Source of the DNA: Nitrospira sp.
GTDB taxonomy: Bacteria; Nitrospirota; Nitrospiria; Nitrospirales; Nitrospiraceae
Direction of reading: 5' to 3'
DNA length: 64,000 nucleotides
Assembly (NCBI GenBank): GCA_031315995.1
Contig: JALDRG010000010.1
Coordinates: 1-64,000 of the forward strand
The notes beneath the pieces were generated by a model. That model searched no databases, was not told where the DNA came from, and saw only the letters and a program-made list of their open reading frames with translations. Within the stretch, counting starts at the first letter, position 1; each line of letters opens with the position of its first letter. Of this stretch, positions 17,949 through 28,832 are shown in pieces. The position numbers and the translations under genes were made by a program.

Positions 17949-18137
17949 TTAAGTCGCGATCCTCACCGGTGGAACCCCATCAATGGCCGCCAACGCGATC
18001 TTCACCACCCGCCGACAGCGCTTACACTTGATTTCGATGGACTGCTCCGCCCATCGAGCCACAAGTTGACCGCACCGGCAGCGCACGTCATCGTGACTCA
18101 ACAATCGCGCGACCTCCTGCTTCGTAGTATTCGTCAT
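17949..18137 (-). CDS. Com-like zinc-ribbon small protein
   Basis: A 62-aa protein with Cys20-x-Cys22 and Cys38-x2-Cys41 in the arrangement VRCRCGQLVARW ... IEIKCKRCRRVV. This matches the Com family, best known from phage Mu, where Com activates translation of mom mRNA. A strong site (GAGGAGT) lies about 9 nt before the ATG. There is no phage gene nearby, and it sits between a secreted protein and the TonB-dependent receptor. A role as an RNA- or DNA-binding regulator of the metal genes is possible but only inferred; a plain metal-binding protein is the alternative. Confidence 0.7.
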   Translation of the reverse strand: MTNTTKQEVARLLSHDDVRCRCGQLVARWAEQSIEIKCKRCRRVVKIALAAIDGVPPVRIAT

Positions 18138-18195
18138 CCTGGGACTCCTCTACCGACGACACTCCAGGCCGCCTCACTGGATTCACTCGCGATTG

Positions 18196-18654
18196 CTACC
18201 TGAAGGCGATTCGCTTGAGTTCACTTGCCGGCAACTCGACCTCTCCAAAATCAGACTGTCCTTTGAAACTGCCGGCCATGGCTAGGGTAAACTCTCCGGT
18301 TTTGCCGTCGTTCAGGACAATGGCTACGTTCGGTGGCACGCCGTTCCCGGACGGCTTCAGATCAATCGTTTTGATCGCATCGAACTTGATCTTGACTGTC
18401 GCCGTCCCACGTTTGACCGGAACCTCCTTCAATTCATGCGGCACGAAGGCCGTCTCGCTGATCTTCTCTTCCCAATAAAAGATGACCCCGTGGACCTCCG
18501 TTTCGACTCCTTTGGTATCCGTCGCCACCGCGTGAAAGGCCTTGTCCCCCTTCGTCTCCGCCAAGACCGTCCCGGAGACCATCCACAAGGCCATTGTGAC
18601 GCACAACGTTCGATTCACCGCTCCGACCCATCGCTTCCGCATTGAATTTTTCAT
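18196..18654 (-). CDS. Secreted protein of unknown function
   Basis: I do not recognise the family. ATG 18654 was chosen because AAAGGAG lies 9 nt upstream and a signal peptide follows (MKNSMRKRW, hydrophobic stretch, SGTVLAE). The 152-aa product has a mature part of about 120 residues rich in beta-strand patterns (VHGVIFYWEEK, VPVKRGTATVKIKFDAIKTIDL, NVAIVLNDGKTGEF, GEVELPASELKRIAF). That reads like a conserved ligand- or metal-binding periplasmic fold with two repeated sheets. It starts 41 bp after the tonB stop on the same strand and precedes the Com-like gene, so it is probably cotranscribed with tonB. Confidence 0.65.
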   Translation of the reverse strand: MKNSMRKRWVGAVNRTLCVTMALWMVSGTVLAETKGDKAFHAVATDTKGVETEVHGVIFYWEEKISETAFVPHELKEVPVKRGTATVKIKFDAIKTIDLKPSGNGVPPNVAIVLNDGKTGEFTLAMAGSFKGQSDFGEVELPASELKRIAFR

Positions 18655-18695
18655 GACAAAGCTCCTTTGATCTGCTTGAGATGACGATGCTGCCA

Positions 18696-19736
18696 TCAAC
18701 TTTCCAGTCGATAGGCGATCGGCACCAGGATGGTAATTTGTTCCTGCCCCAGGGGATGTTTCAGTGCGAGTGGCGAAGCTCTCCGCAGCACGGCCATGGC
18801 ATCTTGATCCAAGATGCCATGGCCGGAACTCTCGGCGACCAGACAGTCGAGGATGGTTCCGTCCTGCCGAATCACGGCTTCCAACACAACCTTGCCTTCC
18901 CATCGGCGTGAGCGGGCCTGGAGGGGATACCGCTTCAACTGTTGGATGCGTTCCCACAGCGACTCCGATAACCACCCGAAATCCGCCTGCGGTTGAGCCG
19001 CTTCTCGTACTGTCCGGTGCTCGACGCGGGCTTGGTGCATGACCGCAGTCGCCGACACGACAGGACTGGCCTTCTCAATGAAGGCCGTTTCGGGCGTGGC
19101 TATGGCATCTCCGCTCCGAACCGCCACTTGCTCCACCACGGCGGGCCGATCGACTTCAGCCGGGGCCGCTTCAGTGACATTCGCCGAGGCCTGTTCCACG
19201 ACCGAGCGAGAGAGCGGGGCCATGGTCGGCTGCTCACTTCCCTGTTCGGATTCACGAATCTCCTGCTGCACCTCCTCCTGCGCGCGAGCAACCACTCCCT
19301 GTTGAATCGGTTGTGCATCGAAGGTCTGCGCCTCCGTCGTGACGGTCTGCCGCTCCTGAGACGACGATCGCTCAATTACCCGTGGTGAAGATTGCACCGG
19401 CCGGTGCGTCTGCACCGTCTGCGCGACCGGTGTCCGTTCAACAGTACGCCGCACAAGCGGCTTAGCAGGTAGCGGCTTTGTCGGAGGGAGCGGTGAAGGA
19501 GGGACCGGCCTGGAAACAGATTGTTGCGGAGTTATGTCTTCGGCAGCGGGCGGAGTATGCGCCGGCGCTCTCTGAACGACGACATCCCACCGGAATGTCT
19601 CCGGCTGCAAGCGAGTGCTGAAATCCGTTCCGGCATATAGAGCCAACGCTACAGCGCCGCCATGCACCACACCAGACACCAACCACCCGCCTGTACGCAT
19701 GTTCCACAGGTCCCCCATGTCTCCTGCAGCCGACAT
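18696..19736 (-). CDS. tonB: Energy transducer TonB
   Basis: A 346-aa inner-membrane protein. ATG 19736 is preferred over the longer frame (19763) because GAGGAGG sits 8 nt upstream. A single N-terminal TM (about residues 19-36, WLVSGVVHGGAVALALYAG) is followed by a long Pro/Glu/Gln-rich periplasmic spacer and a C-terminal TonB domain (RIQQLKRYPLQARSRRWEGKV ends the first part; VIRQDGTILDC and ILVPIAYRLES follow). It should pass proton-motive energy to the receptor encoded three genes downstream. No exbB/exbD is adjacent, so those must lie elsewhere. A Fur-like dyad and a terminator hairpin lie in its leader. Confidence 0.92.
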   Translation of the reverse strand: MSAAGDMGDLWNMRTGGWLVSGVVHGGAVALALYAGTDFSTRLQPETFRWDVVVQRAPAHTPPAAEDITPQQSVSRPVPPSPLPPTKPLPAKPLVRRTVERTPVAQTVQTHRPVQSSPRVIERSSSQERQTVTTEAQTFDAQPIQQGVVARAQEEVQQEIRESEQGSEQPTMAPLSRSVVEQASANVTEAAPAEVDRPAVVEQVAVRSGDAIATPETAFIEKASPVVSATAVMHQARVEHRTVREAAQPQADFGWLSESLWERIQQLKRYPLQARSRRWEGKVVLEAVIRQDGTILDCLVAESSGHGILDQDAMAVLRRASPLALKHPLGQEQITILVPIAYRLES

Positions 19737-19796
19737 CTTCGTCACCTCCTCAAAACCACCCACCGTCCCACGACATCCAGACCCTTAAAAACAAAA

Positions 19797-19828
19797 AGCC
19801 CAAAGCTGCGATAACGCAACTTTGGGCT
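19797..19828 (-). terminator. Strong intrinsic terminator in the tonB leader
   Basis: AGCCCAAAG-C-TGCG, loop ATAA, CGCA-A-CTTTGGGCT forms a 9 + 4 bp stem with one mismatch, followed on the minus strand by TTTTTGTTTTT. It ends about 60 nt before the tonB ATG, downstream of a candidate tonB promoter. It may end the RND operon transcript or attenuate tonB. Confidence 0.8.
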
Positions 19829-19936
19829 CTTGACCGCAAGGATCGTTGGCCTTATTCGAATTGCTCGACAAGCACGAATCGTTACTCGGCGGACCTCACA
19901 ACCTTGAAACACACCCGAATCATGTCTTGATAGCAA

Positions 19937-19969
19937 TTCTCAATATCATGAATGAGAACCGCAAGTCAA
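19937..19969 (-). promoter_or_regulatory. Candidate tonB promoter with overlapping Fur-like dyad
   Basis: On the minus strand TTGACT (19964-19969) is followed 16 nt later by GATATT (19942-19947). A dyad TTCTCA-N10-TGAGAA (19937-19958) covers the spacer and the -10 element. Operator placement fits repression by an iron regulator such as Fur. The start lies about 200 nt before the tonB ATG, so the mRNA leader would include the hairpin at 19797-19828. Confidence 0.45.
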
Positions 19970-20020
19970 TCGCCGTTTACGCGATACGGCCGTTGTTCTC
20001 CAGAAATCAGTCCGGAAAAC

Positions 20021-23000
20021 CTATGCGGCAGGATGAAGGACGTTGGCACGGGGCCTGGCCCACCGGAGTCGGAGACGGTCGAGATACAAATATACGACCG
20101 GCGTCGTATAGAGGGTCAGCACCTGGCTCACGAGCAAGCCGCCCACGATCGCGATGCCCAGCGGACGCCGCAGTTCCGACCCCACCCCCATGCCGAGCGC
20201 CAGCGGGAGCGCGCCCAGCAAAGCGGCCATGGTCGTCATCATGATCGGACGGAATCGCAGCAGACACGCTTCATAGATGGCCTCGGCCGGGGTCTTCCCT
20301 GTTCCCATGCGCTCCTGTTGCAGCGCGAAGTCGATCATCATGATGGCGTTCTTCTTCACGATGCCGATCAACAGCATGATCCCGATGAGAGCGATCATGG
20401 TCAGTTCCGTGTCGAACACCAGCAGGGCCAGCAGCGCGCCGACGCCGGCGGAGGGCAGGGTCGACAGAATCGTGATGGGATGAATGTAACTCTCATAGAG
20501 AATTCCCAGCACGATATACATGGCGAGCAGCGCCGCCAGAATCAGCCAAGGCTGATTCCCCACCGAGGACTGAAAGGCCTTGGCCGTTCCCTGAAAGGTT
20601 CCCTGCACACCCGCCGGCAACCCGATCTCATGCATGGCCCGATCGATGGCCCGTACGGCCTCACCCAGCGACACGCCAGGAGCCATGGTAAACGAGAGGG
20701 TCACGCCGGGAAACTGCCCCTGGTGATTGACCGACAACAGCGTATTCGCGGGCTCATACCTCGTAACGGCGCTGAGCGGCACTTGCGCACCAGTCGGCGA
20801 CCGCACATAGATGTCATGCAGCGCAGAGGGGTTTTGCCAATATTGCTGAGCCACCTCCATCACCACGTGGTACTGATTGAGCGGCGTATACATAATCGAG
20901 ACCTGACGCTGTCCGAAGGCATCGTACAGGGTGTCGTCGATAAGTTGCGGACTCAGCCCGAGCCGCGATGCCGTCGTCCGATCGAACACCACCAACAGTT
21001 GTTGCCCCCTATCCTGCAGGTCGCTGTTGACATCGACGATCTCCGGCAGGCTGCGCAATTTGGCTTCCACGATCGAGGCCCAGGTGTTGAGTTCCGGCAG
21101 GTCCACACTCTGCAAGGTATATTGGTACTGTGCGCTGCTGGCCCTGCCTCCGACGCGCAAATCTTGAATCGGCTGAAAATAGGTGGGCGCGCCCGCGATG
21201 GACGCGAGTTTCGGCCGCAGCCTGGCGATCACTTGATCGGAACTCATGCCCCGTTCCTCCAGCGGCTTCAGCGAGACGAACATCCGGCCGGTGTTCGTCG
21301 TGCCGTATCCGCCCCCGCCGGTAAAGCCGTTCACCTGATCGACCGCGGGATCGCTCCGCACGATGTCCATCACCTCGGTGAGTTTGTGCCGCATGGCCTG
21401 AAATGAAATGTCCTGCGCAGCCTGAATGCTGCCGAAGAGCCGCCCCGTGTCCTGATGGGGAAAGAATCCCTTCGGCACGATGATGTAGAGATAGATGGTC
21501 AGGGCCATGGTGCCGAGCGTCACCGCCAGCATCGTGCGCGGGTGTCGGAGCACCCAGGTCAGGCTGACCGCATACCCCCGACGCATCGCCGTGAAGATCC
21601 GTTCGCTCACGCGGTACCACCGCCCATGCGAATCGGTCGATTCCGGCGTCAACACGCGCGCGCAGAGCATCGGAATCGTCGTGAGCGCGACCACCAGGGA
21701 CATCAGGATCGCCACCGAGAGGGTGACCGCGAATTCCCGGAACAACCGTCCGAGCATCCCGCCCATGAAGAGAATCGGAATGAACACCGCCACAAGCGAC
21801 AGGGTCATCGATAGGACCGTAAAGGCCACGTCCTTGGCTCCCTGCAAGGCGGCCTGCATCGCCGGCACGCCCTGCTCACGATAGCGCGAAATGTTTTCGA
21901 GCACCACGATGGCATCATCCACCACGAAGCCGGTCGCGATCGTGAGGGCCATGAGCGACAGATTGTCGAGGCTGTAGCCGCACAGGTACATGACCCCGAA
22001 GGTGGAGATGAGCGACACCGGGACGGCGACGGTCGGGATCAGGGTGGCCCGCACATTCCGGAGGAAGACGAACACCACCAGAATCACCAGTGCGACGGAG
22101 ATGAGGAGGGTCTTCTCCACCTCATGCAGCGAGGCGCGGATCACCGGCGTGCGATCCATCACGACCGACAGGGTGATGCTGCCCGGCAGCGAGGCATTCA
22201 ATTGAGGCACCAGCCCGCGGAGACGATCGACCGTCTCGATGATGTTCGCCCCGGCCTGTCGAAAAATGATCACCAGGACGGCGGGCTTCCCGTTGGTCAT
22301 GCCCATATTCCGCAGGTCTTCGACCGACTGTTCGACCGTAGCCACGTCGGACAGGTGGACGGCCCGCCCGTTGCGATAGCTCACGATCAGATCACGGTAG
22401 TCTTCCGCCCGTTGAAGCTGATCGTTGGTCCGGATCTCCCAGGTCCGATCGTCGGACGTCAGTTGGCCCTTCGGACGGTTCACGTTGGTGGAGGTCAGGA
22501 CCTGACGGACCTCGCCCAGGCCGATACCATACTTGTTCAACGCGGTCGGATTGAGATCGACCCGAATGGCCGGAAGGGATCCTCCCCCCACATACACCTG
22601 GCCCACCCCTTCGACCTGGGAAAGTTTTTGCTGGAGGATGCTCGACGCCGCGTCATACATCTCTCCCTGGCTCACGAGTTCGGACGTCAACGAGAGGATG
22701 AGAATGGGTCCGTCGGCCGGATTCACTTTGCGATAGCGGGGGCTGGTGGGAAGATTGGCCGGCAGATCTGCGCGGGCGGCATTGATGGCCGCCTGCACGT
22801 CGCGCGCGGCGCCGTCCACGTCGCGATCCATCTCGAACTGCAACGTGATGCTGGTCCCCCCGATCGTGCTCGACGAGGTCATTTCGGTCACGCCGGCGAT
22901 CCGGGAAAACTGCCGTTCGAGCGGCGCCGCCACTGAGGAGGCCATAATTTCTGGACTCGCGCCCGGCAGGGTGGCGGACACACTGATTGTCGGGAATTCC

Positions 23001-23119
23001 ACCTGAGGAAGCGATGCGACGGGCAGGAAACGGAAGGCCATGAGCCCGATCAAGGTCACGCCGATCGTCAACAACATCGTCGCGACGGGACGCCGAATGA
23101 AGGGGGCCGACACATTCAT
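20021..23119 (-). CDS. mdtC: RND efflux permease, MdtC/MuxC type
   Basis: A 1032-aa inner-membrane proton/drug antiporter of the HAE-1 family. It has 12 predicted TM helices and two large periplasmic loops. The N-terminus is [19 protein letters not shown]4 carries the proton-relay pair in [14 protein letters not shown], and the C-terminal block reads [16 protein letters not shown]. Its ATG overlaps the upstream permease stop by 4 bp. Tandem distinct permeases with one adaptor match MdtABC/MuxABC systems, where the two permeases form a heterotrimer that exports detergents, bile salts or antibiotics. No outer-membrane channel gene is adjacent. Confidence 0.93.
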   Translation of the reverse strand: MNVSAPFIRRPVATMLLTIGVTLIGLMAFRFLPVASLPQVEFPTISVSATLPGASPEIMASSVAAPLERQFSRIAGVTEMTSSSTIGGTSITLQFEMDRDVDGAARDVQAAINAARADLPANLPTSPRYRKVNPADGPILILSLTSELVSQGEMYDAASSILQQKLSQVEGVGQVYVGGGSLPAIRVDLNPTALNKYGIGLGEVRQVLTSTNVNRPKGQLTSDDRTWEIRTNDQLQRAEDYRDLIVSYRNGRAVHLSDVATVEQSVEDLRNMGMTNGKPAVLVIIFRQAGANIIETVDRLRGLVPQLNASLPGSITLSVVMDRTPVIRASLHEVEKTLLISVALVILVVFVFLRNVRATLIPTVAVPVSLISTFGVMYLCGYSLDNLSLMALTIATGFVVDDAIVVLENISRYREQGVPAMQAALQGAKDVAFTVLSMTLSLVAVFIPILFMGGMLGRLFREFAVTLSVAILMSLVVALTTIPMLCARVLTPESTDSHGRWYRVSERIFTAMRRGYAVSLTWVLRHPRTMLAVTLGTMALTIYLYIIVPKGFFPHQDTGRLFGSIQAAQDISFQAMRHKLTEVMDIVRSDPAVDQVNGFTGGGGYGTTNTGRMFVSLKPLEERGMSSDQVIARLRPKLASIAGAPTYFQPIQDLRVGGRASSAQYQYTLQSVDLPELNTWASIVEAKLRSLPEIVDVNSDLQDRGQQLLVVFDRTTASRLGLSPQLIDDTLYDAFGQRQVSIMYTPLNQYHVVMEVAQQYWQNPSALHDIYVRSPTGAQVPLSAVTRYEPANTLLSVNHQGQFPGVTLSFTMAPGVSLGEAVRAIDRAMHEIGLPAGVQGTFQGTAKAFQSSVGNQPWLILAALLAMYIVLGILYESYIHPITILSTLPSAGVGALLALLVFDTELTMIALIGIMLLIGIVKKNAIMMIDFALQQERMGTGKTPAEAIYEACLLRFRPIMMTTMAALLGALPLALGMGVGSELRRPLGIAIVGGLLVSQVLTLYTTPVVYLYLDRLRLRWARPRANVLHPAA

Positions 23120-26100
23120 GACGGCCTCACCGGCACGTGCTCCGGCACCGTGTCATGTGAGCGGTCGCGACGGAAGCGCGCCGCGAGCCGGTCCAGCGAA
23201 AGGTAGACCACCGGCGTCGTATAGAGGGTCAGGAGCTGGCTCAAGACCAGCCCCCCGACAATGGACACCCCAAGCGGCCGCCGCAATTCTGATCCCACAC
23301 CGGCGCTCATCGCCAGCGGCAGGGCCGCGAGCAACGCCGCCATCGTCGTCATCATGATCGGACGGAACCGCAACAGCGCCGCCTCATAGATGGCCTCCTC
23401 CGGCGATTTGCGCTCGCTGCGTTCCGCATCCAGGGCAAAGTCGATCATCATGATTGCGTTTTTCTTCACAATACCGATCAGCAGAATGATGCCGATGAGT
23501 GCGATCACGCTGAATTCCATGCGAAAGAACATCAAGGCCAGCAACGCGCCGACTCCAGCCGAGGGCAAGGTGGATAAAATCGTCAGCGGATGGATGTAGC
23601 TTTCGTACAAAATGCCGAGCACGATGTACACCGTGATCAGGGCGGCCAGGATCAACAGGGGTTCATTCCCCAGGGCGGTCTGGAAAGCCTGGGCCGCGCC
23701 CTGGAAGCTGCCGCGGATACTGGCGGGCAACCCCAGTTCCTTCGTCACCTGCCTGATCGCCTCTACGGCTTCGCCGAGCGAATGTCCCGGCGCAAGATTG
23801 AAGGAGATCGTCACGGCGGGAAACTGCCCTTGCCGGCTGATGACGAGCGGCACCTGGGTTTCCGTCACCGTCGTAAACACGTTCAAGGGCACCGAGCCTC
23901 CGCTTCCGCGCACTTCGAGGAGATGCAACGCCTCCGGTCCCTTCTGGAATTCCGGCATGACTTCCAGAATGACGCGGTATTGATTCAACTGCGTGAACAT
24001 GGTCGAAACCTGCCGCTGTCCGAATGCATCGTAGAGCGTGTCGGTGACGAGTTGCGGGGTGATGCCCAGCCGGGACGCCGTCTTGCGGTCGATCTCCACC
24101 AGGGAGGCCAGCCCCTGATTTTGCTGGTCACTGCTGACATCCCGGAGCTCGGGGCGCACTTGCAACGCGTCCAACAGTTTCGAGGCCCAGCGGTGCAACT
24201 CCGTGCTATCGGCGTCTTCAAGCGTGTACTGAAATTGCGTGCGGCTGACCCGATCTTCGACCGTCAAGTCCTGCACCGGCTGCAGATGCAGCGTAATCCC
24301 GTCCACCTCGGCGGCCCGCGACGAGAGTCGCCGGATAAGGTCGCCGATCCCCTCCTGCCGCTCATCGGGCGATTTGACGTTGATATACATCCGCCCGCTA
24401 TTGAGGGTCGTATTGGTGCCATCCACGCCGATGAACGACGAGAGGCTCTCGACCGCCGGATCGTCCAGCAGCACATCGGCCAAAACCTGCTGTCGATCGG
24501 CCATGGCCTTGAAGGACACGGCCTGCGGGGCTTCGGTGATGGCCAGGATCATCCCCGTATCCTGAATCGGAAAGAAACCTTTCGGGATCATGATGAACAA
24601 CACCAGCGTCAACGCCAGGGTTCCGACCGTCACGGCTAAGGTCGCCTTCTGTCGGCGCAGCACCCAGCGCAGGCTGGTCCCATATCCGGCGATGATGCGG
24701 TCCAGGACGCGTCGTGAGGCCTGAGAAAACCGGCCGGGCTGGTCATCCCGCCTCTCACGCAACAGTCTGGCGCACATCATCGGCGTGAGGGTCAGAGAGA
24801 CAACGGCGGAGATGAGGATGGTGATGCTCAACGTCACGGCAAACTCGCGGAACAATCGCCCCACCACATCACCCATGAACAGCAATGGAATCAGCACCGC
24901 GATCAAGGACACCGTCAGGGAGAGAATCGTGAAGGCAATCTGTTGAGAGCCCTTGAGCGCGGCCTGCAGCGGCGACTCACCCCGCTCGATATAGCGCGCG
25001 ATGTTCTCGATCATCACGATGGCATCGTCCACGACGAACCCGGTCGAGATCGTCAGCGCCATCAAGGTGAGGTTGTTCACGCTGAAGCCCATCAGGTGCA
25101 TGATCCCGAACGTGCCGATCAAGGAAAGCGGCACCGCCGCAGCCGGAATCGCCGTAGCGGACCAGGTCCGCAGAAACAGAAAGATCACCAGAATGACCAG
25201 CACCACCGCCAGGGCCAACTCGAACTGTACGTCGCGGACGGTGGCGCGGATCGAGGTCGTGCGGTCGGTCAATACCGTCGCCCGCACGGCGGGAGGCAAG
25301 GTGCCCTCCAAGCGCGGGAGGAGGCGCTTGACTCGATCGACGACCTCGATGACATTGGCCCCGGGCTGGCGTTGAATGTTGACGATGACGGCGGGCAGGT
25401 CATTCATCCAGGCCGCTTGTTTCGTGTTCTCGACATCGTCACGCACCACGGCGACATCGGAAAGGCGGACCGGCGCACCGTTTCGATAAGCGATGATGAG
25501 TGCCTCATACTCCTTGCCGGAAAAGAGCTGGTCCGTGGCGTTGATGATCGAGGCGCGACGCGGGCCGTCGAATCCCCCCTTCGCCTGGTTGACGTTGGCG
25601 GCGGCGACCACCGATCGCAGGTCTTCCAACGTCATCCCGTAGGAGGCCAGGGCGCGGGGATTGGCCTGGATACGCACCGCGGGACGCTGCCCGCCGCTGA
25701 TGCTGACCAGGCCGACGCCGGAGAGCTGCGAAATCTTCTGCGCGAACCTGGTCTCCGCGAGGTCTCGCACCTGCGGCAACGGCAGGGTGGCGGAGGTCAG
25801 CGCGAGGGTCAGGATCGGCGCGTCGGCGGGATTGACCTTGCTATAGACCGGCGGAGCCGGCAGGTCGCGCGGCAGAAAGGTGGCCGCCTGGTTCATGGCG
25901 GCCTGGACTTCCTGTTCGGCCACATCCAGATTGATGTCGAGACTAAATTGCAGCGTGATGAGGGAACTGCCGCCCGAGCTGGCGGAGGTCATTTGGGGCA
26001 GTCCGGGCATTTGACCGAACTGCCGTTCCAAGGGGGCGGTAATAGCCGAGGTCATGACGTCCGGGCCGGCGCCGGGGTAGAACGTCATCACCTGGATCGT

Positions 26101-26229
26101 TGGGTAATCGACTTGCGGAAGCGCGGAGACCGGCAACTGGCGGTAGGCCACGGCGCCCACGAGGAGGATGGCCATCATCGTCAGAACCGTCGCGACCGGT
26201 CGCAGGATGAACAGCCGCGAAGGGTTCAC
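23116..26229 (-). CDS. mdtB: RND efflux permease, MdtB/MuxB type
   Basis: A 1037-aa HAE-1 permease, about half identical by eye to its downstream neighbour in conserved blocks. N-terminal [19 protein letters not shown]4 [14 protein letters not shown] with the two relay Asp residues, and C-terminal [16 protein letters not shown] are present. It starts with GTG overlapping the adaptor stop (GTGA) and ends overlapping the next permease, so the three genes are translationally coupled. In MdtBC heterotrimers this subunit mainly conducts protons, with the C subunit binding substrate; assigning those roles here is inference from gene order. Confidence 0.93.
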   Translation of the reverse strand: MNPSRLFILRPVATVLTMMAILLVGAVAYRQLPVSALPQVDYPTIQVMTFYPGAGPDVMTSAITAPLERQFGQMPGLPQMTSASSGGSSLITLQFSLDINLDVAEQEVQAAMNQAATFLPRDLPAPPVYSKVNPADAPILTLALTSATLPLPQVRDLAETRFAQKISQLSGVGLVSISGGQRPAVRIQANPRALASYGMTLEDLRSVVAAANVNQAKGGFDGPRRASIINATDQLFSGKEYEALIIAYRNGAPVRLSDVAVVRDDVENTKQAAWMNDLPAVIVNIQRQPGANVIEVVDRVKRLLPRLEGTLPPAVRATVLTDRTTSIRATVRDVQFELALAVVLVILVIFLFLRTWSATAIPAAAVPLSLIGTFGIMHLMGFSVNNLTLMALTISTGFVVDDAIVMIENIARYIERGESPLQAALKGSQQIAFTILSLTVSLIAVLIPLLFMGDVVGRLFREFAVTLSITILISAVVSLTLTPMMCARLLRERRDDQPGRFSQASRRVLDRIIAGYGTSLRWVLRRQKATLAVTVGTLALTLVLFIMIPKGFFPIQDTGMILAITEAPQAVSFKAMADRQQVLADVLLDDPAVESLSSFIGVDGTNTTLNSGRMYINVKSPDERQEGIGDLIRRLSSRAAEVDGITLHLQPVQDLTVEDRVSRTQFQYTLEDADSTELHRWASKLLDALQVRPELRDVSSDQQNQGLASLVEIDRKTASRLGITPQLVTDTLYDAFGQRQVSTMFTQLNQYRVILEVMPEFQKGPEALHLLEVRGSGGSVPLNVFTTVTETQVPLVISRQGQFPAVTISFNLAPGHSLGEAVEAIRQVTKELGLPASIRGSFQGAAQAFQTALGNEPLLILAALITVYIVLGILYESYIHPLTILSTLPSAGVGALLALMFFRMEFSVIALIGIILLIGIVKKNAIMMIDFALDAERSERKSPEEAIYEAALLRFRPIMMTTMAALLAALPLAMSAGVGSELRRPLGVSIVGGLVLSQLLTLYTTPVVYLSLDRLAARFRRDRSHDTVPEHVPVRPS

Positions 26230-27461
26230 GTCCGCTTCCCTGGTGACGTCGGTGCGGCTCCCGGTGCCGGCGTCTCCTGACTCGCCGGGACGGCTCCGCT
26301 CACCGGACGCAGTTCGACCTTGCTGCCCTCTCGCAATTTCTCAGTCCCGTCCACCACGACCAGCTCACCGGGCGCGACGCCGCTGTCGAGAGACAACTGT
26401 TCGCCCTGCGTCACGCCTACCGTGACGTCGCGCACCGTTACGGTCTGGTCGTCCTTTACCACATACACGAACGGTCCCTTCGGACCACGCTGAACTGCGG
26501 CCGACGGCACCAGGGTCACACCCCGTTTGACGTCCAACAGAAGCCGGGCATTGACGAACTGGTTGGGGAACAGCTCGCTGTGATCATTCGGAAATACCGC
26601 CTTCAGGCGAACCGTCCCGGTGGTCGGATCGATCTGATTGTCGACGGTCAGCAGGGTTCCCGTGGCCAGCTTCTGCTTCTGCTCGCGATCGAAGGCTTCG
26701 ACGGTCAGCTGTTTCCCCTCCCGGAGCTGTTCGAACACGGCGGGGAGGTGATCTTCCGCCAGGGCAAAGATCACCGTGATCGGTTGGAGTTGCGTGATCA
26801 CCAGGAGCCCGTTCGCATCATTCGCGCGGACGATGTTCCCGGCATCCACGAGGCGTAGCCCCACGCGACCATTGATCGGAGCCGTAATGTTGGAATAGGT
26901 CAGCTGGAGCTTGGCATTGTCGATCTGCCCTTGGTCGGCTTTGACGATCCCTTCGTACTGGCGCACCAGCGCCGCTTGGGTGTCGAGCTGCTGCTTGGGA
27001 ATGAAATTCTGCTTGTAGAGACCTTTGTAGCGCTCCAGATCCAACTGCGCATTGGTCAGTTGCGCCTGGTCGCGGGCCATTTGCCCCTGGGCCTGAATCA
27101 GCTGTACTTCATAGGGGCGCGGATCGATCTGCGCCAGCAGGTCGCCTTTGTGCACGAGCTGCCCCTCCTTGAACAGCACCTTCATCAACTGGCCGTCGAC
27201 GAGGCTCTTCACCGTGACGGTGTTCATCGGAATAACCGATCCCAGGCCATTCAAGTAGATGCTGATATCGCCGGTTTTGGCTGGTTCCGCCACGACCGGC
27301 GCGCTCCGCGCGGCGCGGGCCCCGCGCTTCTCGGAGCCCTGCGGTTGCGCCTCGTCGGATCTGGTCATCAAGGCATACGTCCCCACGGCGAGTAGGCAGG
27401 CAGCGGATAATCCGATCAGCCACCGCTTCAACAGAGTTGCAAATCGTACGGAGTCAGCCAT
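26226..27461 (-). CDS. mdtA: RND periplasmic adaptor (membrane fusion protein), MdtA type
   Basis: A 411-aa adaptor anchored by an N-terminal TM ([21 protein letters not shown]). The order is: barrel-sandwich start ([21 protein letters not shown]), coiled-coil hairpin about residues 110-180 ([26 protein letters not shown]), lipoyl return ([19 protein letters not shown]), beta-barrel and a membrane-proximal domain. GGAAGGAA lies 8 nt before the ATG. It links the two RND permeases to an outer-membrane channel encoded elsewhere. It is the first gene of the operon, with a 365-bp gene-free region upstream. Confidence 0.93.
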   Translation of the reverse strand: MADSVRFATLLKRWLIGLSAACLLAVGTYALMTRSDEAQPQGSEKRGARAARSAPVVAEPAKTGDISIYLNGLGSVIPMNTVTVKSLVDGQLMKVLFKEGQLVHKGDLLAQIDPRPYEVQLIQAQGQMARDQAQLTNAQLDLERYKGLYKQNFIPKQQLDTQAALVRQYEGIVKADQGQIDNAKLQLTYSNITAPINGRVGLRLVDAGNIVRANDANGLLVITQLQPITVIFALAEDHLPAVFEQLREGKQLTVEAFDREQKQKLATGTLLTVDNQIDPTTGTVRLKAVFPNDHSELFPNQFVNARLLLDVKRGVTLVPSAAVQRGPKGPFVYVVKDDQTVTVRDVTVGVTQGEQLSLDSGVAPGELVVVDGTEKLREGSKVELRPVSGAVPASQETPAPGAAPTSPGKRT

Positions 27462-27826
27462 CGCCGCGATTCCTTCCGTCCCTGAGGCACCTACGCCTGC
27501 CGCACCTAGTCACGAGTCCTGAGCCGACTCCGCTGAAGCTGAGCCTGGAGGCCATGCTGTCTGGCCTGCTGCTGAGCTGACCACCTGCGGTTCAATTACT
27601 CAATCTCCGCGGCGAGAATCCGATCGACATCCGGTTGATGGTGCACGCGCGTGCGTACCACCTCACGCTGCGTACGCTCACCCCGAGAGGTTCGGTTGGT
27701 CCTCTCCGCGTGGCCGGACCCAAGCGTCCAGGCTGTTGACGCGGGATTCTATTTCCGCCCATCAGCCTTTTGACATCATACCTTATCCGCCCACGGGACC
27801 ACAGATTCGATCCTCGAGCGCCCTGC
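27462..27826. other. Gene-free region upstream of the RND operon
   Basis: The 365 bp between the LysR stop and the adaptor start contain no credible gene. It should hold the RND promoter. The only structure I see is a perfect 12-bp palindrome GCACGCGCGTGC (27643-27654), a possible operator. Confidence 0.5.
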
Positions 27827-28720
27827 TTATGGCCAATGCTCATCCACGACAGTCCGAACCTGATCGGCCAACGCTTTGGCCGCGCCGCTCCGGTAGCCGC
27901 CCTTTTTCCACAAGAGCCCGACACCTCGCCGAGGCTTAGGGTTCCTGAACGGGATGGCTCGGAGCGCATGGGTGCGCGTCAGCCCCAGGGACAAGCGCGG
28001 CAAGACCGTTGCTAGGTTGCTCTTGCGAACGGTGGCCAGAATCCCCTCGATGGAATTCATTTCCACGATCACCTTGGGTTGGACACTCGCCTGCTGAAAA
28101 CTCGCGTTCACCAACCGTCGAGTGCAGAACTTCTCCGACAGCAGAATCAATGACTCTTTGGTCAACGCGGAAAGGGACAACTGCCGGCGTTGGGCGAAGC
28201 GGTGGTAGGGGGAGACGATCAAGACCAGGTCTTCTTCAAACAGTGCCTGACTTTCGATTCGCTCAGAAGCCACCGGCACGAACCCGATCCCCACTTCCAG
28301 CAATCCGCTCCTCACCCCGGCTTCGATGTCCGGACCGGACAGTTCGTCGAGTTTGAGCGAGACGAACGGATGCAAGGTCGCGAAGCGGCCCACGATCTCC
28401 GGAATCAAATAGGCGTTCACGGTTTGGACCACACCGACCGTGAGGGTCCCTCGCTGCAGGCCTTCTTCTTCGGTGATCGCCGCTTGCGCCAATTCCATTT
28501 CTTGCAACGCCCGCCTGGCATGCTCGCGAAAGATCGCCCCTGCCCGCGTCAATTGAACCGATCGCCCCACACGATCGAACAGCGGCACGCCCACTTCCTG
28601 CTCCAACTGCTTGATCTGCGCGGACAACGCCGGCTGAGACACCGGCAACCCTTCGGCAGCTTTGGTGAAATGCAGCGCGTCGGCCACGGCGAGAAAGTAC
28701 CGGAGATGGCGAAATTCCAT
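27827..28720 (-). CDS. LysR-family transcriptional regulator
   Basis: A 297-aa regulator. The N-terminal winged HTH is canonical (MEFRHLRYFLAVADALHFTKAAEGLPVS split over residues 1-28, then QPALSAQIKQLEQEVG and LFDRVGRSVQLT). A linker helix and a two-lobed periplasmic-binding-like effector domain follow (RGTLTVGVVQTVNAYLIPEI ...). ATG 28720 is chosen since the HTH normally starts at this Met-Glu-x-R-x-L. The overall look is CynR/CysB-like. It diverges from the MOSC gene across 112 bp, so autoregulation and control of MOSC expression is the default inference. Confidence 0.92.
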   Translation of the reverse strand: MEFRHLRYFLAVADALHFTKAAEGLPVSQPALSAQIKQLEQEVGVPLFDRVGRSVQLTRAGAIFREHARRALQEMELAQAAITEEEGLQRGTLTVGVVQTVNAYLIPEIVGRFATLHPFVSLKLDELSGPDIEAGVRSGLLEVGIGFVPVASERIESQALFEEDLVLIVSPYHRFAQRRQLSLSALTKESLILLSEKFCTRRLVNASFQQASVQPKVIVEMNSIEGILATVRKSNLATVLPRLSLGLTRTHALRAIPFRNPKPRRGVGLLWKKGGYRSGAAKALADQVRTVVDEHWP

Positions 28721-28832
28721 GGCACTTCTTATCATAAATAGAAGTGATGATTCTAATCAGAACAAACACTTTGACGCATCATCCGGCCGGGCACTACGTT
28801 GAGCCAGACGACGAACGAACTGGAGGCTCTTG

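Noticed and set aside
19952..21406. 484-codon plus-strand frame across the RND permease
   Set aside because: Antisense to mdtC, rich in Arg/His/Gln with no domain pattern.
24943..26280. 445-codon plus-strand frame
   Set aside because: Antisense shadow of mdtB with low-complexity Arg/Asp/Gly composition.
27592..27969. 125-codon minus-strand frame between LysR and mdtA
   Set aside because: Overlaps the LysR 3' end in another frame, Arg/Ser/Gly-rich, no start signal.
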